From Candidatus Woesearchaeota archaeon (GTDB lineage Archaea; Nanobdellota; Nanobdellia; Woesearchaeales; JACQSR01), in the NCBI GenBank assembly GCA_023255615.1, contig JAHFLI010000077.1:1-6067 (forward strand): a stretch of 6,067 bases of DNA, in the 5' to 3' direction. The notes under the pieces were generated by a model. The model had not been told where the DNA came from. It did not search any database and saw only the letters and a program-made list of their open reading frames with translations. This document shows, in pieces, positions 6,045 to 6,067 of this stretch (its first letter is position 1; every line of letters starts with the position of its first letter). The position numbers and the translations under genes are program-made.

Positions 6045-6067
6045 TTAGCTTTTGGATGAGATAAATT

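Noticed and set aside
6061..6067. AATTTAT (minus strand) as the TATA box of the tRNA-Lys gene
   Set aside because: It lies only 17-23 nt before the mature 5' end, too close for the usual spacing, and the window ends there; the true box may lie just outside.

Overview
The window looks archaeal. Three signs support this. A tRNA-Lys gene is interrupted at the canonical 37/38 position by a 21-nt intron that folds into a bulge-helix-bulge. It encodes no 3' CCA and has G73. The one intergenic promoter is a TATA box placed about 24 nt before an ATG with no Shine-Dalgarno (leaderless architecture). The DNA is AT-rich with lysine-rich proteins. The lineage cannot be fixed from this window; an AT-rich, uncultivated-type archaeon such as a DPANN member is only a guess.

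Positions 2-5227 are one compact plus-strand arginine-biosynthesis operon, argJ-argB-argD-argC-argH. argJ runs off the left edge. argJ and argB abut (TAA directly followed by ATG, same reading frame), and the other three junctions are 4-nt ATGA overlaps, so the genes are almost certainly co-transcribed and translationally coupled. ArgJ makes N-acetylglutamate and/or recycles acetyl from N-acetylornithine. ArgB, ArgC and ArgD then phosphorylate, reduce and transaminate it to N-acetylornithine, and ArgH performs the last step, argininosuccinate to arginine. The carbamoyltransferase (argF) and argininosuccinate synthase (argG) are not in the window. ArgB has the N-terminal helix typical of arginine-inhibited hexameric acetylglutamate kinases. 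ArgH lacks the usual C-terminal tail.

Positions 5228-5272 hold a TATA-box promoter. Positions 5273-5917 encode a 214-residue protein that reads as a YrbL-like small protein-kinase-fold enzyme, with lysine, catalytic Asp/Asn and metal-binding Asp motifs in order. Its arginine codon choice (15 of 22 AGA/AGG) contrasts sharply with the arg operon (7 of 41), suggesting a different history.

Positions 5949-6044 on the minus strand are the intron-containing tRNA-Lys(CUU), convergent with the kinase gene. The 31-nt gap between them holds a small inverted repeat. Positions 6045-6067 are upstream of the tRNA and too short to resolve its promoter. I found no CRISPR, insertion sequence or other mobile element.
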